DNA from: Nematostella vectensis | Lineage: Eukaryota > Cnidaria > Anthozoa > Actiniaria > Edwardsiidae | Direction of reading: 5' to 3' | Assembly (NCBI RefSeq): GCF_932526225.1 | Contig: NC_064037.1 | Coordinates: 11,390,203 to 11,454,202 of the forward strand | DNA: 64,000 nucleotides | Part shown: positions 10,694 through 19,420 of the stretch, in pieces | Layout: each line of letters starts with the position of its first letter | Numbering within the stretch: the first letter of the stretch is position 1 | Notes under the pieces: generated by a model | Seen by the model: only the letters and a program-made list of their open reading frames with translations | Databases searched by the model: none | Told to the model about the DNA's origin: nothing | Made by a program: the position numbers and the translations under genes

Positions 10694-11884
10694 ATGACTG
10701 CCGTTGGAACGATAGCCCGATAGCCGTAAGCCCGTTACCGACCCCTCTGGCCACGGAGGAGAGCGACTTGCCGAGCGACGTCACAATAACCGCGATCGTC
10801 GTCGCTACTGCCAACCCGATAATATCGACGAATAATACCGTCGTGAACAACGTCGGCCGAAATCTCGTGAGCCGCCTGAAAATCACGTTTGCAGGAGAAA
10901 CGCTCCAGGACACCAGCCGCTACGATGTCTTCAAGACGTATGAGGAGCTTTACCTGTCCAAGGTCGAGAGAGAGGACCGCCTGGAGCAGGGCATACAGTC
11001 AGAAAACATGCGCAAGCTTCGCTCCAAGGCTGGCGATAAAGCGACTAGTAACGACAAGGAGAACGCTCTAAACGCCGCCCACGGGGCGAAGTACACCATC
11101 CCGCTAGACCATTCTCTGCTGACGGACCACGGCGTACTGTACCCAAGAGCGCTCTCCGAGGCGCTGCTCTTCGAGATCACGCTCGCAACGGTTGACCAGG
11201 TAGTAGTCGGAAGCGATGCTACAAAATTATCCTACGGCATCAAAACCCCTAGAGCTGGAATACGAAAGCCTGAGGGACGACAACCTTGCCCGGTCTGCAG
11301 CCGCCGCCTACCAAAGCGGCACAACGTTCTTCTACGAGCAAGTGAACCTCCACAAGACCTTCGTGATTAGCAAAGGGACGGACAGCATAATCAACGAGAG
11401 TGTCAACCTGCCGCGAAGGTCTATGAGTGGTCTGTTGCTCCTCTTTGTGGAGCCATACACGGCAGGAGCTCGCGACTTTGAGAAGTTCGTGTACCCCGAC
11501 ATCAAGAGCGTCCGCGTTACGATCGACGGCATGCCAAACAAGGTCTTCAGCCAGGGGACTACGGCCCACTGATTTCTAAAGGGAGGCGAAAAGGCGGTTC
11601 GTCCGCCCCTCCCCGGGGGGCACAGCGGAGCGCCTGCCGCCCCGGCAGTCAGCCCCGAGTTGTTTTATGGCGATAACAAGTTTGCTCTGTGGATCGACCT
11701 TCGAACGACGGACGACAGTGCTATCCATGGGGGTGGTCTCCGATTAGTCAATACCCGCGACGGTGTGCGTCTCGAGATAAAACGCACGGCAAGCGGCCAG
11801 GGTACCGTAAACTGTCACGTGTTTGTGGTGGCCGACGCCCAAATGAACCTTATGAACGGACAGCTAGAGTCCATACAATACTGA
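10694..11884 (+). pseudogene. Major capsid protein candidate, several frameshifts and a stop
   Basis: Coding similarity passes through at least four reading frames: a short start at ATG 10694; 10711-11220 (ITAIVVATANPIISTNN, then VGRNLVSRLKITFAGETLQD); 11216-11572 (LELEYESLRDDN; FYEQVNLHKTFVISKGTD; SGLLLLFVEPYTAGARDFEK); and 11655-11884 (YGDNKFALWIDLRTTDD; VNCHVFVVADAQMNLMNG). The segment around 11573-11655 has an in-frame stop and a GC-rich insertion-like stretch. Total span is about 397 codons. The repeated short beta strands, position before the packaging ATPase and overall size match the double-jelly-roll capsid proteins of Polinton-like viruses. The fold is inferred, not shown. Confidence 0.65.
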
Positions 11885-11940
11885 GCACAGACACCGAAAC
11901 GCGTTTCTGCGAGAAGCGCTGCGCCGGAACGGCAAGCGGT

Positions 11941-12499
11941 ATGGACCCGAAAAACATCCCATTTAACGCTCTCATCGTGAGCCCGACGTCATGCGGGAAG
12001 ACCCGATTCATAGTGGACCGGCTGCGCGGCCCTTTCCGGGGTTTGACTACATCGTACTCGTGTGCCCTACCTTTGTCTACAACAAAACATACGACGGCTT
12101 TGGCGAGGGCGACAATCATCTGTTTGTCGTCACACCTGAGGCGGGTCAGATCGACATACTGCTGAGGTTTGTCACCGCTGTCTTCGAAGGAACTAATACG
12201 CTAATCATACTCGACGACTGTGCGGCCTCGAAAGACGTAAAAAGGCGCTCTGACCAGCTCGTCAACTTGGCGTTCAGCGCGCGCCACGTGGGTATTAGCG
12301 TGTGGGTGATCACGCAGCAGCTCACCAGCATCACGAAGCCGTTCCATGAGAACATCGCGGCCTTGGTGGTCTTCTATACGCCGAGCAAGGCGGACATAAA
12401 GCTATCCTGCATGACTACTGCGCGGAGCTCTCAGAAGAGAGCTCGAAGTTAGAGTTTTGCTTGCGTCCCCCCTATACCATCGCCCTAGTTGAAGGGTAA
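11941..12499 (+). pseudogene. A32-like genome-packaging ATPase, frameshifted
   Basis: The ATG at 11941 opens a frame with Walker A SPTSCGKT at residues 14-21, followed by RFIVDRLRGPF. Near 12035-12045 the frame changes to one with FDYIVLVCPTF, Walker B LIILDDCAA and the sensor-like HVGISVWVITQQLTSI. A further change near 12410 leads to a short tail ending about 12499. Known: A32/FtsK-HerA-clade ATPases of about 200-250 aa pump DNA into capsids of PLVs, Polintons, virophages and giant viruses. The length and motif order fit. Confidence 0.8.
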
Positions 12500-12514
12500 G
12501 CGCAGTAAACCACT

Positions 12515-12527
12515 GCCCACGTATACG

Positions 12528-12558
<31 letters not shown>

Positions 12559-12560
12559 GC
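12515..12560. promoter_or_regulatory. TA-alternating palindrome after the ATPase gene
   Basis: CACGTATACGTATATATAT runs into a (TA)n tract. A second related tract, TACGTTTACGTATATATAC, lies at about 12591-12610, just before the next gene's ATG at 12642. Related motifs precede the ATGs at 13126 and 13948. Confidence 0.55.
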
Positions 12561-12641
12561 ATCGATCACACCGCCCTCAAGGCACGTGAATACGTTTACG
12601 TATATATACACACGTGTTGCACCTTAGCCACGGCAGGGGTG

Positions 12642-13049
12642 CATGATGAGCGACGAATACTTTGAGAGTCGCAGGGACGCGAGGGCTTGCGCGCGCGCGC
12701 CGAAGATGCCTCCGCCGGGACGGCAAGCGTTGGCACGCCTTCGGCACACACACCAGTCCCGGAAAGCAACTCTGCTTGGTCGGCTAGCTCGGTTATCGGG
12801 GTCGCTGGTCTTCTAGTGTCATTGATCGGCCTCTACACACGTAGGCGGGAGCTAGCTGCCGCGTTCACTCGTACACCAGCTGTTAATCAGCGAGCTACCG
12901 ATCCACTTGCTACCGAAGGTACCGACGACGTGACTCCGCCGACACTTCCTGTCTATGGACAGCAGGTCAAGGATCGACCACTTGCCGTCCCGGCGACAGC
13001 GCTTCGCGCTCCCGGACAGTGCAAATCTCGACTGTTAGCAATGGAGTAA
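12642..13049 (+). pseudogene. Small single-pass membrane protein of the element, frameshifted
   Basis: The ATG at 12642 begins SDEYFESRRDARA. At the (GC)n run near 12687-12700 the frame changes, apparently by slippage. The continuing frame has an Ala/Ser/Thr-rich stretch, a hydrophobic segment (SSVIGVAGLLVSLIGLY) followed by TRRRE, and a soluble tail ending at 13049. The design, a short N-terminus with a transmembrane helix and a positive stop-transfer, suggests a type II/III membrane or virion-membrane protein. No family name is assigned. Confidence 0.5.
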
Positions 13050-13125
13050 GCAGACATTTAAACACAAAGGCCCCACCCATATCCGCACGTCCGTGCATCT
13101 TATACGTATACGTACACGCGTATAT

Positions 13126-13350
13126 ATGTCGATGACGCAGCAAAGCAAGATTACAAAGACCATCACCGACGCCGCAGTCATAACCGGCCTCGTCGCCGGT
13201 ATCGGCTGTGTTGGGCGCAAGGTCTTGCGCGAAGACTTCACCAAAGACCCCTCCGCGAACGCCATGAACTACGCAAAAATGATTGCCGCCGTTGCAGGTG
13301 CTGTCGCTTTGAAGGGTTACCTTGAGGACCAGAAGATCCTGCCCATTTAG
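13126..13350 (+). CDS. 74-aa two-helix membrane protein of the element, intact
   Basis: The ATG at 13126 sits directly on the TATACGTATACG-type motif. The frame is open to TAG at 13348-13350. Hydrophobic helices are at residues ~15-30 (DAAVITGLVAGIGCVG) and ~48-62 (AKMIAAVAGAVALKGY), separated by a charged loop. Function is unknown. It is one of a row of small membrane proteins between the packaging ATPase and the integrase. Confidence 0.55.
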   Translation: MSMTQQSKITKTITDAAVITGLVAGIGCVGRKVLREDFTKDPSANAMNYAKMIAAVAGAVALKGYLEDQKILPI

Positions 13351-13451
13351 TAGTGTACTGTGGCACACTACTACATGTGTAGGCCATGTATTAGACTCGT
13401 GTCCACGTACACACAGCACGTGAAGTGTGCGAAGCACACACACACTACTCA

Positions 13452-13877
13452 ATGGCCTCCATCTCGATTTTGGTTGATGGCGCCGTCCTAAATGCGACTG
13501 CATTCGTTGGTGGCAACTACCTCGCAAAATTCCTGTCGAACGATGAGAGCCCTACCTTAGCTGAGAAGGAGAGGCACGACAAGGCCCTAGAGAAATAACA
13601 ACAAGACTATGGACGCTACCAACAGCGGCGACAAAAAATCCTCGATTGGCAAGCGCAAAGTCGCGAGAGAGGGGCCCTCTCAAAGCAAAACTTCACCGAC
13701 ACTGACTACGCGCTCAAACTCTACAACCAGACCCGACCAAAACAATCCCTGGAGTCGATGCGGGCTCCTGAGCTGTCCCACTACTACATCCCCAGCAAAA
13801 CGCAGAAAAACGCCGAGTTGGCGTACATTGGCGCCGGCGTTCTCGCCATTGGCTACACAGCTAGCCGCTTGCTGTGA
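13452..13877 (+). pseudogene. Small helical/membrane element protein with one in-frame stop
   Basis: A single frame of 142 codons starts at ATG 13452 with a hydrophobic N-terminus (SILVDGAVLNATAFVGGNYL). It then has a charged helical section (AEKERHDKALEK) and ends with a second hydrophobic helix (LAYIGAGVLAIGY). The only interruption is TAA at 13596-13598. The frame continues immediately beyond with matching character (QRRQKILDWQ; YALKLYNQTRP). This identifies one gene with a nonsense change rather than two genes. Confidence 0.55.
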
Positions 13878-13947
13878 TGCAGCTGCCGTTCCGGCGCTGC
13901 ATCTAGGCGGCCTTTTTCCATACTGCGCGTATACGTATACGTATAAG

Positions 13948-14228
13948 ATGATTGCAGACCAGTTGTGGAGTGCTATGCACGAGGTAGCAGCCGCTGCTAA
14001 GCGAGTGACACCGAAGGTGCCGTCAATGGGTGGGTTATGTAGCTTTGGTGACATTGCTACCCGAAGCCTCGAGTGTGGCGCGCAGACAGGGAGTGCGTTA
14101 AGAGGTTCGCCAATGTCGTTCTCCGAGGGCCTACCGACCTCAGAAATACCGCCTTGACACTACCCGAGCAGACGGCAACCGCCTGTTGGAGACTGATACA
14201 CCTGTTGCAGTACATTGAGGACACGTAA
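13948..14228 (+). pseudogene. Short element ORF overlapping the integrase start, frameshifted
   Basis: The ATG at 13948 directly follows GTATACGTATACGTATAAG. It opens a frame (MIADQLWSAMHEVAAAAKR) that seems to shift near 14060 into one reading VKRFANVVLRG, LTLPEQTATA and ending QYIEDT with TAA at 14226-14228. That stop overlaps the integrase ATG (TAATG), a translational-coupling-like arrangement. Function is unrecognised. Confidence 0.4.
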
Positions 14229-15122
14229 TGGCGGCGAGGCGCATGTCCGACGAAGAACTCGATGCGTTCCTTCGTCCTATATACTACGCCAGAGGTGGCT
14301 TCCAGGGAGTGACCGCTCTGCATGCCAAACTTCCCAAGGGCTCAGCCTCCATAGATCGAGTGCGCAAGTGGGTAAGCTCGCAGCCCGTCGGGGGCTACAC
14401 ACAGACACCCCCTCCTCCGACTACCTACGCCCACTTCTCGGAGCAGATACCAAACCGTATCCACCAGTCGGACCTGCTATTCTTGCCAACCGACCGCGGG
14501 TACAAGTATGCCCTGACTGTCGTTGACGTTGCTTCACGATATAAAGCCGCCTGCCCACTGAGGAGTTTTTCCGTGAACTCGCTGACATCTATGCAGAGAT
14601 GGCCTAAAGTCCTCATGGTTGATGACGGCACGGAGTTCAAGGGTGTTACCACAAAGTTCCTAACAGACCACGGGGTGGAGGTCCGACGGGCTGAGCCAGG
14701 GCACCACAGGAGCCAAGCTTTCGCCGAGTCATTCAATCGCTGGCTGGCACAGCGCCTATTTCGTGCGCAGTACTCGAAGGAGCTTGCATCCGGCGAAACA
14801 AACCGCGAGTGGGTTACTGCTTTGCCAATCGTCATCTCGAACATAAACGCAACGAAGACTCGCATGACTGGCTTTGAGCCTAAAGACGCCTTAAAGCTGA
14901 GGCGCGTGCCTCTCAAAGCCCTTAGAGGTCGGAACGGAGGTGTACATCGCCGTAAACGAGGAAGACCTCAAGGACAAGGGCCGACGGCGAGCGACGGACC
15001 CGTGGTGGACAAGCAAGGCATACCCAATACTAAAGAGGGTTATGGAGCCCGGAAAGCCAGTGTTGTATTACACGGCGTACGGCTTCACGCGTTCGCAGTT
15101 GCGTAGCGTCACGCCAGCGTGA
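14228..15122 (+). pseudogene. Retrovirus-like DDE integrase of the element, damaged
   Basis: The frame from ATG 14228 has an N-terminal helical part and then the RNase-H-fold core. The first Asp is in HQSDLLFL (D82), the second in VDDGTEFKG (D132) and the Glu in SQAFAESFNRWL (E167). There are 34 residues between the last two, close to D,D(35)E. A TRMTGFEPKDAL segment follows, as in Polinton/Gypsy integrases. Near 14925 coding passes to another frame with GRRRATDPWW and PILKRVMEPGKPVLYY, an SH3/chromodomain-like tail ending at 15122. The stretch 14560-14605 also looks locally out of frame. Known role: insertion of the element's DNA ends with target duplication. Its stop abuts the stop of the convergent replication gene at 15123. 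Confidence 0.8.
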
Positions 15123-18100
15123 TCATCGCTTGTGCCTTCTATTGCAGCTAAGTCACGTGAGTCTGACATTCCACTTGTAGTGACCCTGACTGTCGTCCAG
15201 CCGGTCGATACTGAAGCATTGGGGGTGGCTCTTGGTGTACCCCTGAAGCAGAAGCTGAGTGCCACAGACCGTGCACTTCTTTTCCGCGTCAGCAATCATG
15301 CCGAGTACGTGTTCTACCGTCAGAACGTGGTGCGATCCCGTGTACTTTGTGCGACCCTTTTGCCTGTCGTCTATAGCGTATTGCTTGATTCGCGCTATAA
15401 TGAGCTCTTCACTGGGCGTAGCCTGCAGTCCTGTGGGGACCAAGGCACCGGTGGTGTTATCGGGGGGGTTCACGCGGACTATCTGGCCGGCGTGCCGCAC
15501 GCGGGAGATGCCGGTGTATACAGCATTCGTGATCCAGCCCTCTAAGCTGTGGTCTATGATAAACAGACGTCTTGGAGTCTGGATAGTCTTGCCCTGCACC
15601 CGGTGGACGGTTCCCCAGCCCGCGTATTTCCACTCGAGGGGAAGCCCGTTAAGGACCGCGTCGAGAGGAACCTCGACTACCGTGCCTTTGTATGCGTCGA
15701 CCTTCTCACCCCTTTTGCCTGGCACGGGCACTGGCCGCCCTTGCTTGCGATAACGATGCGCGACGCTAGGATCGGGGTCAAAGCGGATGGTTGTTGGCAG
15801 TCGGGGGTAGTTTTTCCTGTGGTGCTATATCAATCGCTGCTGAACAAGAGCCCCTATCTTGTTGGTCGAGCACACCCACATATCGCTTGGGTGGGCCTGC
15901 TCGATCGCCGCGTCGAACGCCACCCCATCCCACTCCTCTCGAAACACCTCAAGCTGTTTGGAATCTGGCCGACACCAAATCCGGCCCTTTATGTCGTGGA
16001 GCCTGGAGGAGGGCGCGGCAGAGCCGCAGTCGCATGTACTGTACGGCTTTCCGCAGTCTTCACACAGGCAGCGGTAGTCAGACTCGAACCAGCGGATGTT
16101 CCCTTTAGCCCACTCCTTGAGCATATCGTAAGGCCCCTCTTTATCTCCCCAGGGCGGGACCTGCCCATAGTCGCCACAACAGACTACCTGACACGGCCAC
16201 GTGGCGAGATACCCTAGCATGGCGCGTAGCACTTTAGTCTGTACCTTACAGCACTCGTCAATGATGATTACTTCTGCGAGACGGTCGAGTTTGTGCCCCA
16301 GCTCGGAAGGTCTCCACTCCTCTATCGGCTTCTCCGCTGGTATGCAGAGGTAGTGGTGGTAGGTTTCAGCCTTCACCGCGAGGCGCGGGTTATTGCGATG
16401 GTCGTGGGCGAGGTCGTTCTCGGGGGTGAGCCCCACAACGTCGCGGCCGCGGAACATGCTCACCGCCCACTCGGTCTTCCCCGATCCCCCTTGGCCGGCT
16501 AGATTCATCTTTGCAGAGGCTGCGGCCACTAGATCGCACGGCAGACTCGGCGCAGTGCTTGGCTCCTTGGCCAAGCTCCCCAACTTCTTCGGACCCCAAG
16601 CCGCTTCGGGTCGCCACTTGTACCCAGGCTTCTTGTGGCGCCACTCTCCATACCTCGGATTTCGCTCCACGAGCTTTACACCACTGGGCACCGCCTTTGC
16701 GTATATGGCATCTGTGCACACTCGGAGGACGTCTTCGCGAGGGATCCGCCTCAACATGCGTCGCGACGCTATGTTTGTGTACGCCAAGACGAAGGCCCTG
16801 ATATGGTACAATTGTGAGCGTAGGACACCGTCTTTGTATTTGATCAGATGAGCCCCGTCGGCATGCTCGAAGTTAAGTAAGTGGTCGGTGCCCGCAAGGA
16901 GGTTTGTCAGATACGCGGCTTCTTCACGGTCGCGGACTACGATCAAGGACTCGTCGCCATGGCGAGCGCACTTGCCTACGAAACGGACGGCGAGATCTCG
17001 ACCCTAAGGGTACTGCGAGTCTTCGCCGCCGGGGCGGCACGCGATGGAGTGGGGGAACTTGATGGAGTCCTTTTTTCCGACGCTATACAACACCTCCCCC
17101 GCCGTGGCCATGACGAGGTCACCCGAGTCTAACAGGTCCTTGAGCTCTGGCGTGGTGATCCAGCCCTCGTTTTGTTTCAAGTGCTGCCCTACCCTCCCGG
17201 AAGTGTAGGGGTGGCAGGCCTCAGAGAACTCCCACTCGGTCAGCTGAATGGCCCCGGTTAGTTGAAGAACCTCGCTCAATGGCCGTCGCACAACATCCGC
17301 GATACGATACACGTTCGTAGGGAAGCCGTATTTCCGTGCCAAATCAATGGCGTCCGAGGCGCCGCCGGAGAGACTGTCCTCGCATCCTAGGTACGCCGCA
17401 CGCATGTTGGTGTGCGCATGAGGCTGCGCCCCTAAGTTTTCCTTGCTATTCCACACTTTGGACTCAACCTGCGCCGCTCGCCAGACGTCCCTGTATTTAA
17501 GGGGCGTTGGCCTGATGTTTTTTCTTTGGGTCCACTTCTTTAAGCGATACCCTATTGCACCGCCCATCAATTGCGTAGCTTCGGTGTACTCTTGGTAGGC
17601 TGGGTGAACATCAGGGAGCCATTGAGAATCACATCCTGTCTCGTCTGTAAACGCCCTGTCGATAGCCGCTCCGCCCTGTCCCGATTGGTACAGTTTGCCT
17701 TCGTGCGTGACTATAACACGCCCGCACAGCCAGATCCTCGTGCTTCTGGGGATCGCCCTGTTTATAAGGCGAATGAGCACCTCTCGCACTCTTGCCTCGC
17801 GCGTTTTTGTGGCGGCAGTGGTAGCGCAAAGCGCTGCCTTCTCCTGACATAACGAACGAAGCTCCCCCTCAGCCTCGAAGTCTAGGCCGTGGACGCTCGT
17901 GATCGCAGGTGGTTTAGTCGGAAGCTCCGCCCAGGCGTGGTTATTGTGGCAAGGGATAGTGATCCTCGCCTTAGTCTTGTACTTCCCCGAGTCCCACATA
18001 ACGTTGCCCAGGGCGTCCACGGCTACTAGCTTTACATCGAGCTTCTTTTCCATTTCAAAAAGGTCTTCTTTGGTGCATCCCGTAGTGGCCAGCATCTTGT

Positions 18101-18191
18101 CATATCGCTCGAGGATCTTGCCTCGTGTCTTGGTTAGACCAAGAGAGCGCGAGGTGCCGCGATTCCTCAAGAAGTCGGCAACATAACTCAC
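15123..18191 (-). pseudogene. Polymerase-like, SF1 helicase and HNH fusion of the element; one frame with three in-frame stops
   Basis: One frame runs 1023 codons from 18191 to 15123 with no frameshift. It is interrupted by TAG at 17004-17002 (codon 396), TAG at 15827-15825 (codon 789) and TGA at 15155-15153 (codon 1013). Order: an N-terminal part with an ICHNNHAWA-like IPCHNNHAWAELP patch (about 80-90, reminiscent of an OTU catalytic His); a polymerase-palm-like region ending HIRAFVLAYTNI and RVCTDAIY (about 460-492); helicase Walker A GQGGSGKTEW (about 564), IIIDECCK (about 640), CGDYGQVPP (about 675), and late motifs WGTVHRVQGKTIQ and YTGISRVRHAG; then an HNH-type end with CTVC, HPQCFSIDRLD and a final CN pair. 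No ATG opens the frame (GTG at 18191), and the upstream ORF overlaps it, so it is probably the C-terminal 1000 residues of a larger protein. Inferred role: genome replication. Confidence 0.7.
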
Positions 18192-18964
18192 AACACAGTT
18201 AGAGAAGGTGTCACCCCCTCTCGCTCAAACATTGGCCCAGGCTCACCATTTTGCTCAGGTAAAGGGCGAAGCTCGTATCTCACGTAGACGAGGTACTCCC
18301 GTCCTTTCTCCCAAATACCCGCATCGATGCCTTCCAGGGCGCCGACTGCGATTTGGTCCCCTCTTTTGACTAATGACCCACTGATCTTGTGCTCCGAGCG
18401 CCCTTCCTCCTCTGTGACTGGCGCCAATGGCTCTGCGGGGGCCTTACCAACGACCGTAAAGAGTCTGTAGCGCCGGTCGGGGTCTACCATCTCAAGCACC
18501 GGTGGCAACACTGCTTTTGCCCGCAGAGACTCTCGCTCGTGCGAGACCCACCACACCGAGCCATCGTCATTAATGTCAGGCCCCCGCATAACCGGCTTTA
18601 GAGCAATGACACCTGCTCCACCAAGACCTCGTATCTCCTGGTAAACACCGGCAGTTATGTCTTGGCCCCGAAGAGTGGCATCCACGCTTGGGAACCGAAG
18701 ATGGGCGCCGCCGACGAAGAGAGAATAGTACTTCTCGGGGTCTAAGCTCTCTCGGCCCTTTTGCCGCCGTCCCGGCAGCAAAGGGTCGAACTCGCGCCAG
18801 ACTTCCTCTGTCCACGCTTTCGCCGGTAAAAGCGGCTTAAGCAGCTTGTGTTTGACATCGTCGGGGATGTCCTCGTCCAGGATGTTCTGGACCAGCCCTG
18901 CTAGTACGGCAGGCGCCTCTTTGTCAGGCATGCTATTGAGAACCTCTTCTATGTAGGTGTCCAT
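18188..18964 (-). CDS. N-terminal region of the replication protein, separate frame
   Basis: This 258-aa frame starts at ATG 18964 (MDTYIEEVLNSMPDKEAP). It ends in TGA overlapping the first codon of the large replication frame (-1 relation at 18188-18191). It includes KAWTEEVWREFDPL, YSLFVGGAHLRFPSVDAT and a C-terminal beta-rich section (EYLVYVRYELRPLP). I recognise no domain. Because the downstream frame has no ATG, the two are likely one gene split by a 1-nt change. Programmed -1 frameshifting is possible, but no obvious slippery heptamer is present at the overlap. Confidence 0.5.
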   Translation of the reverse strand: MDTYIEEVLNSMPDKEAPAVLAGLVQNILDEDIPDDVKHKLLKPLLPAKAWTEEVWREFDPLLPGRRQKGRESLDPEKYYSLFVGGAHLRFPSVDATLRGQDITAGVYQEIRGLGGAGVIALKPVMRGPDINDDGSVWWVSHERESLRAKAVLPPVLEMVDPDRRYRLFTVVGKAPAEPLAPVTEEEGRSEHKISGSLVKRGDQIAVGALEGIDAGIWEKGREYLVYVRYELRPLPEQNGEPGPMFEREGVTPSLTVL

Positions 18965-19346
18965 GTTTGGGTATGCCTTGTGCCACCCAGTCTCTAATTG
19001 CCCGTATCACAGCCGGCGGGACGAGTGTTTGGGTATACCTTGTGCCACCCATTCTCTAATTGCCCGTATCGCGGGCTGCGATGTCAGACAGGACGAGTGC
19101 GAACCATTCCCGAGCGCGCCTCTCGGTGCCGTGCATCCTCTGCCCTACACGATTCGCTCCGCAGGGGCAACACAACCGCGTCTCCGACTGCGTTCCTATG
19201 CCGCAGATCCTGCACGGCACGGGGAGGGGGCTGCCCTTACGGAGCCTTTAGAGGTGCACCTTGCAGTAGGTGTCCATGCACCTCTGGCCGCACGTGTCTG
19301 TATGGCCGACCTTTAGCCACCCGCAGTAATCTTTTCCGCACTTCAT
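18960..19346 (-). pseudogene. Cys-rich (zinc-ribbon-like) head of the replication gene, broken
   Basis: The ATG at 19346 begins KCGKDYCGW, followed by GHTDTCGQRCMDTYC and, after an in-frame TAA near 19250, by CRICG and CCPCG. The CxxC and CxxxC spacings suggest two zinc ribbons or a treble-clef pair. The frame then reaches a duplicated 64-65-bp segment (18962-19075) that contains an IREWVAQGIP-like sequence twice in different frames. That duplication separates this part from the ATG at 18964. It was probably once continuous with the polymerase-helicase protein, giving a coding unit of about 4.2 kb. Confidence 0.45.
18962..19090. repeat. Tandem duplication of about 64 bp inside the replication gene
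   Basis: GTTTGGGTATRCCTTGTGCCACCC...TCTCTAATTGCCCGTATC occurs twice, starting about 18963 and 19027. The unit is not a multiple of three, so the duplication itself shifts the reading frame. Confidence 0.85.
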
Positions 19347-19420
19347 CTTTCGAATGCTATGCACATGTATATGCATATACACATGTATATGTATATGCAC
19401 ATGTGTATATACTACAGGAC
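19347..19420. promoter_or_regulatory. TA/CATG palindromic tract upstream of the replication gene
   Basis: ATGCACATGTATATGCATAT and its near-repeats (CATGTATATGTATATGCACATG) lie directly 5' of the minus-strand ATG at 19346 and form the inner edge of the right terminal repeat. As with the plus-strand small genes, an alternating pyrimidine-purine palindrome sits at the transcription start region. Confidence 0.5.

Noticed and set aside
11689-12165. Plus-strand frame bridging capsid candidate and ATPase
   Set aside because: Its first half is a shadow of the capsid end. Only the part from ATG 11941 carries Walker A.
14425-14916. Minus-strand frame opposite the integrase
   Set aside because: Shadow of the DDE integrase. 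The catalytic motifs are all on the plus strand.
15825-17004. Alternative genetic code or amber suppression in the replication gene
   Set aside because: Two TAGs and one TGA in a 1023-codon frame alongside heavily frameshifted neighbours are more simply explained by decay. Host genes here use TAA, TAG and TGA as normal stops.
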